Part shown: one piece after another, positions 59,875 to 64,000 of the stretch | Position numbering within the stretch: the stretch's first letter is position 1 | Layout of the letters: every line of letters starts with the position of its first letter | Source: Leptobrachium leishanense | Lineage: Eukaryota; Chordata; Amphibia; Anura; Megophryidae | Assembly: GCA_009667805.1 (NCBI GenBank) | Contig: CM019063.1 | Span: 198,318,954-198,382,953, forward strand | Length of the DNA: 64,000 bases | Reading direction: 5' to 3' | Made by a program: the position numbers and the translations under genes | The notes under the pieces: model-generated | The model's input: only the letters and a program-made list of their open reading frames with translations | Told to the model about the DNA's origin: nothing | Databases searched by the model: none

Positions 59875-60301
59875 GGCTAGGGTCAGACGAAAGCATTTTT
59901 CCCTGCGAACGTGAAAAAGTGCGTCCGAACGCATTGACGTATTTTTTCACGGAATGCGCAAAAACAGTCAGACGACGCGCATTTTCAGGCGTGATTTTGT
60001 ACGGATCGTCAATAAAACTCTTTTTGCGTCTGGACGTTATGTAGGCTGGACATTAGCAGCGTCTGACATCTCCTAATCTCGCACACACGACGCTATGCCG
60101 CAGCTGCGCACTCAGTATGTCAGTACTAGCGGTTGAGCGTTCTCAGAAAAATGCGTTCAAATTCCACTTGCGTTGCACGGCCGGACTTTTGTGCGGCCGT
60201 ACATCGTATATTGGTCGTCATTGCCCGTCATCTGCTGCTACTGCGGCCGTAATTATGTGCGCCAGAACGCACGTTAAAAGTGCGCTGGTCTGACCCCAGC
60301 C
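59875..60301. mobile_element. MITE, GGCTAGGGTCAGAC family, copy 5
   Basis: 427 bp with TAA on both sides (59872-59874 and 60302-60304). The right TAA is shared with the next copy. Confidence 0.88.
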
Positions 60302-60304
60302 TAA

Positions 60305-60731
60305 GGCTAGGGTCAGACGAACGCATTTTTCACGTTGTCCGTGAAAAAGTGCGTTCGACCGAACGTACGTATTTTTTCCCGGAATACGCGACAGCGGTCA
60401 TACGATGCGCCTTATCGTCCGTGATTTTGTACGGATCATCAATAAAACACTTTTTGTGTCTGGACGTTATGTTGGCCGGACGTGTGCAGCGTCTGACGTC
60501 TCCTGATCACACACACACGCCGCTATGCGGCCGCAGCGCACTCTGTACGTCAGTAGTAGCGGTTTGACGTTCTCTAAAAAATGCGTTCGTTGGCCACTTG
60601 CGTTGCACGGATGAACATTCGTGCGTACGTTCGTCGTATGTTCCCCGGCATTGGAAGTCATTTGCTGCTAGCACGGCCGTAATCTCGTGCGGCTAAACGC
60701 ATGTTAAAAATGCTTTCGTCTGACCCTAGCC
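60305..60731. mobile_element. MITE, GGCTAGGGTCAGAC family, copy 6, tandem to copy 5
   Basis: 427 bp directly after copy 5 with only TAA between them, TTA on the right. It resembles copies 3 and 4 (GTTCGACCGAACGTACGTAT-type left interior) more than its neighbour, so the pair is not a simple duplication. Confidence 0.88.
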
Positions 60732-60781
60732 TTAGAGACAGGCTGGTGGGTTTATATTTATACCATCACCATAAACATTTG

Positions 60782-60992
60782 CACTTTGAGATTGAAAAAG
60801 AAAACATGGAAAAGGTCAGCAGCAAATATGACCTGGCTGGGAATACAACATAATTTACACATACTGTATGCAGAAAAAAATGGTTTGTTCTTATCTCCTA
60901 TGTTTTCTGCATATATGTATAGTTTGTTGTATCCCCAGCCAGGTCATATTTGCTGCTGCCCTTTTCTGTGTTTTCTTTTTCAATCCCAAAGT
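60782..60992. mobile_element. Foldback MITE
   Basis: CACTTTGAGATTGAAAAAGA pairs with TCTTTTTCAATCCCAAAGTG, and CAGCAAATATGACCTGGCTG recurs inverted as CAGCCAGGTCATATTTGCTG. Arms of roughly 90 bp. Confidence 0.85.
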
Positions 60993-61314
60993 GGACAGTG
61001 AATGACAATACATATTTGTTCTAGACATACCTAGAAACATGCACAGCTCAGTAATATTTTATATCCCACATGATAATATGGTAAATTTGATTTCATAGCA
61101 AAATAAATAGCAAAAACAAACATTTGCACAGCCAGTTGATGTATCAATAATTTACATTTAAAAAGATTTTGTATAAACACCAACAAGGTTGTGTTCCAGG
61201 GACAAATAAAGATAATGTTAAAGTAACCTTGATGGTATTTAATGTATTTGAACTTATTTGTTTACCTATTATAATTGACATATCTGGAGGACTTAAAAAA
61301 GGCCATAGAGTCAA

Positions 61315-61450
61315 AACATTGCAGAGTGCCTGTGTATTAGAACAGCGTGTTAGCACAGTGTTCCTGTGTCTTAGCGCAAAGTGTCTGTATTAGAGCAGAA
61401 TGTCTGTGCACCAGAGCATGTTAGAGCAGAGCATATGTGAATCAGAGCAT
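61315..61450. repeat. Degenerate ~20-bp minisatellite, second site
   Basis: Repeats of GTGTATTAGAACAGCGTGTT type, as at 59560-59725. Confidence 0.55.
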
Positions 61451-61571
61451 GTTTTTTGCCCTACAGATTTCCAGCCCTGCATCCAAGATCCATCATATTA
61501 ACCTGAGTTAATATAATTATTTCTCATTAAAAAATATTGAAAACCTTAAAAGTCCAAAGAGTTTTTTTCAA

Positions 61572-61757
61572 TACTGTATTTTCTGGAGTATAAGACGACC
61601 GGGCTTATAAAACGACCCCCTAATTTTCCAGTTAAAAAATAGGTTTTGGGCTATACTCGTCATATTGTATTGTATATCCCGCGTATAAGACGACCCCCAA
61701 TTTTTGGGGGATGTTTTTAAGTATAAAAAGTAGTCTTATACACCAGAAAATACTGTA
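61572..61757. mobile_element. MITE with TACTGTATTTTCTGG inverted ends
   Basis: TACTGTATTTTCTGGAGTAT and ATACACCAGAAAATACTGTA are inverted; inner TAAGACGAC and GTCTTATA are inverted too. Fragment copy at 22447. Confidence 0.8.
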
Positions 61758-62186
61758 AATCTAATTTGTTTCTTTTCTTTTTCCTTAAATGCCTTACATT
61801 TTAGCCTACTATATTTTAAGTATTTGTAAGAACTTAAATTGTTTCACAAATTGTAGAATCTACAAATTCTTTTTATATTACCATACGAGAGTGCAGTGCA
61901 CAAGTGATTTATATACTAAAATGCAGTTAGTATAAAAAATAATGTGCAAAATGCAAATAAAAAAAAACTGGTTGGAAAAAATATTGAAACTGTGATTTTA
62001 TTATTCCAACACTGTTGAGAGAAACGGTACCATAGTGAATAGACCAAGTTGTTTTGTTAAGCAAATGGAATATCTTCCAGTTTCATACTTCTTAGCATTT
62101 GAATCCATGTTCAACATATAGATAATGGCATTATATGTCTATATATTTAGGATTGATGAAGATGGATGGGAAAAAAAACAACTTAC

Positions 62187-62425
62187 TGTTGATAAAGAAA
62201 ATCCACATCCCAATGCTTCTGGTGCTGGTCTCCGGCTTTTGAGATAGATCTCAAAACAATTGAAAATGCGTCCTTGGACATAAACGGGTGTTTGGATTCT
62301 AGCACAATTCCTTTTAACCCTTTCTCAGTCGTGATAGTGAATAAAATAAATACTGAAAGGACTTGTCCAAACCCAAACGTATAGATATTACATACAGGGT
62401 TGGTAGATGTCATCCTTAGATTCAA
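62187..62425 (-). CDS. Putative exon of an unrecognised membrane protein (exon A)
   Basis: Reverse-strand frame from a possible ATG at 62425 to a donor CAACA/GTAAGTT at 62187 (79 codons plus two bases). It contains IYTFGFGQVLSVFILFTI, a likely membrane segment, then a polar stretch ending DVDFLYQ. The two leftover bases plus the first base of exon B make a Gln codon. Upstream, in another frame, 62384-62573 encodes another hydrophobic stretch (YSFLVTLCLIHLYFMI) behind a TTTCTCTGCAG acceptor at about 62474. The real exon may therefore start there with a one-base break, in which case the gene is a pseudogene. Family not recognised. Confidence 0.35.
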
Positions 62426-63199
62426 TCATGAAATATAAATGGATCAAGCACAGCGTTACCAGGAAGCTGTACACTGCAGAGAAACACATAAATACATGAA
62501 TTTTCAGTGTTAGGAGGTACTTAGAAAAGCTCACACTCTGAATTAGGAGAATAAATAGAAAATGATCATGCATATAATAGTAGTTACCATTTCATAATAG
62601 TGTTAAAAACATAGAAGTGAAATATTTCCCCTTTTTAAAATCTTTTCCAAATGTTATGTTTTGTAAATTCTTTTTCTTTATTCCTTTTATTTTTTAATGT
62701 ACAGTAAAAATACAAAAAGGTTAGCAATTAAGTGTATCATATAAAACATGGATCAAGAATATATTCTTCAGATTTAATCATTTTCACATTTCTAAGCAGA
62801 TTTTCTCTTTAATTTAGCAAAATTAAAGAACAATTTCAGTTTTTTTATCCTTCTGTATAGTTTGCTCGACTTCTCTTTGAATACAGTTAATGCTTTTGTA
62901 ATTTGCCTTTGGGTTGGTGGTGTTAAGGTAAGGAAATATGGTGGTTTAGATAGACTGGGGCAATACAAATTCTGGTATTCAAAGCCTCTTTGACTAAAAG
63001 GATGTTTCCCATGAAGCTATTAATAAAATAACTGTTCTGCAAAGTTCTGCACCCTATTGATTATTTCGATAAAGTAATGAAAGAAACACTCAATCTCAAT
63101 AACTGCCAAATAACTCTTTCATGGGAAAACATAGAGGAATAAGTGTAATATCATCAAACTAACACTAGAAAAGTACACATCCCAATATATTCCACAGGT

Positions 63200-64000
63200 T
63201 AATAAATATAAAAGAAATAGACTGAAACTCCGTAGGCTCCGTAGGAAGATAATGAAAAATAAAAAAAGGCATTCAAAGCTTTTAAATCAGGTAAATCTGA
63301 AGCATCCTATAATGCATATAAGGCAGCCAATAAAGTATGTAAAAAGCGATTAGATGCGCTAAAGTAGAAAATGAAAAAGTGATACCCAAAGGAAGCAAGA
63401 CCAACCCAAAAAGCTTCTTTAAGTACATAAATTCATAGGTTCACTGAAATCAGAGGCAGTTTTGTTAGTAACTGAAGATCAACAAAAGGCAGAAATGTTG
63501 AATGCTTATTTTTCTTCATTATTTCAAAGAGGAACCTATAACAGGAGACAAGCAAACCAATGACAAAAACTTATAAATAAAATGTGATTGGTTGACTCAA
63601 GAAAAGGTGTTGCAGCAAATAAAGAAGGTGAATGTACATGAAGCCTTAGAGCCAGATGAATTCACCCGTGAGTACTGAGGGGGCTATGTGTGGAAATATG
63701 TAAACCTGTTTTTATTCTTTCAAGATTCTTTTCTGATGTAGTCCCTAGATTTAAAAACAATTCAACATGTTTGCCTGGGATTTATAGACCTCTGAGCTGG
63801 AAAAGTATTTGAGGGGTTAATAAGGGATAATATTGAGGATTTTATTGGGAGGTATAACGTAATTAGCAGAAATCAGCATGAAGTTATGAAGCACGGATCA
63901 TGTCAGACTAACTGAATTGCATTCTATGAAGAAGTAAGTAGAAGTGTTGATCAGGGGGTTTAGAGTGGATGGAATTTACTTGGTTTTTGCCAAAGCTTTC
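63200..64000 (+). pseudogene. CR1/L2-like LINE fragment, endonuclease-RT linker into RT
   Basis: Broken frames give SEASYNAYKAANKVCKKRLDA, then KSEAVLL and EMLNAYFSSLFQ-like text, then SCQTN-like text and FYEEVSRSVDQG. The final bases read VDGIYLVFAKAF, matching the first catalytic RT block of CR1/L2/Rex LINEs but with Val where the catalytic Asp is expected. Several stops are present. The element continues beyond the window. Confidence 0.75.

Overview
The window looks like amphibian, most likely frog, nuclear DNA. Three things point that way: a spliced vertebrate gene (CCNB1IP1/HEI10), a long-loop TAS2R bitter-taste receptor with a second TAS2R fragment, and a very dense load of Tc1, hAT, PIF/Harbinger-like and foldback DNA transposons. 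The species cannot be read from the sequence. Host genes occupy only a few kilobases; nearly everything else is mobile or tandemly repeated DNA.

Layout. 1-~6600: the 3' part of a gammaretrovirus-like endogenous retrovirus in + orientation (gag-like scrap, broken pol, env, polypurine tract, 3' LTR; the 5' LTR lies outside the window). Between its RNase H and integrase core sits an intronless opioid-growth-factor-receptor (OGFr) domain ORF. 7671-11456: an inverted-repeat MITE, a LINE-like element with ends but no ORFs, and a hAT element with a perfect 8-bp target duplication. 11683-17270: CCNB1IP1 in three coding exons, with transposons in both introns. 17465-26300: Tc1 copies, MITEs and SINE pieces. 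27026-28411: two tRNA-Pro genes (anticodons TGG and AGG) on the - strand.

28551-39040: a region closed by 44-bp inverted repeats. It holds a second inverted-repeat element (28611-35432) made largely of about 90 copies of a 37/40-bp minisatellite with higher-order structure, and further transposons nested inside that. 39330-44175: another nest, hAT in hAT, with Tc1 and an inverted-repeat MITE inside. 45216-47562: a Harbinger-like element split by a Tc1 copy whose transposase is open apart from one frameshift. 49252-57100: MITEs, a TAS2R 3' fragment, decayed Tc1 elements and two hAT elements with perfect 8-bp duplications. 57391-58473: an intact TAS2R on the - strand. 59058-62425: two phase-compatible - strand exons of an unrecognised membrane protein, with a tandem MITE pair in the intron. 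63200-64000: a decayed CR1/L2-like LINE running off the right edge.

The genes form no operon-like system. The two most unusual objects are the OGFr domain inside the retroviral pol region and the minisatellite-filled inverted-repeat element. CCNB1IP1 is a meiotic crossover E3 ligase and the TAS2Rs are chemosensory receptors; they share only a location.
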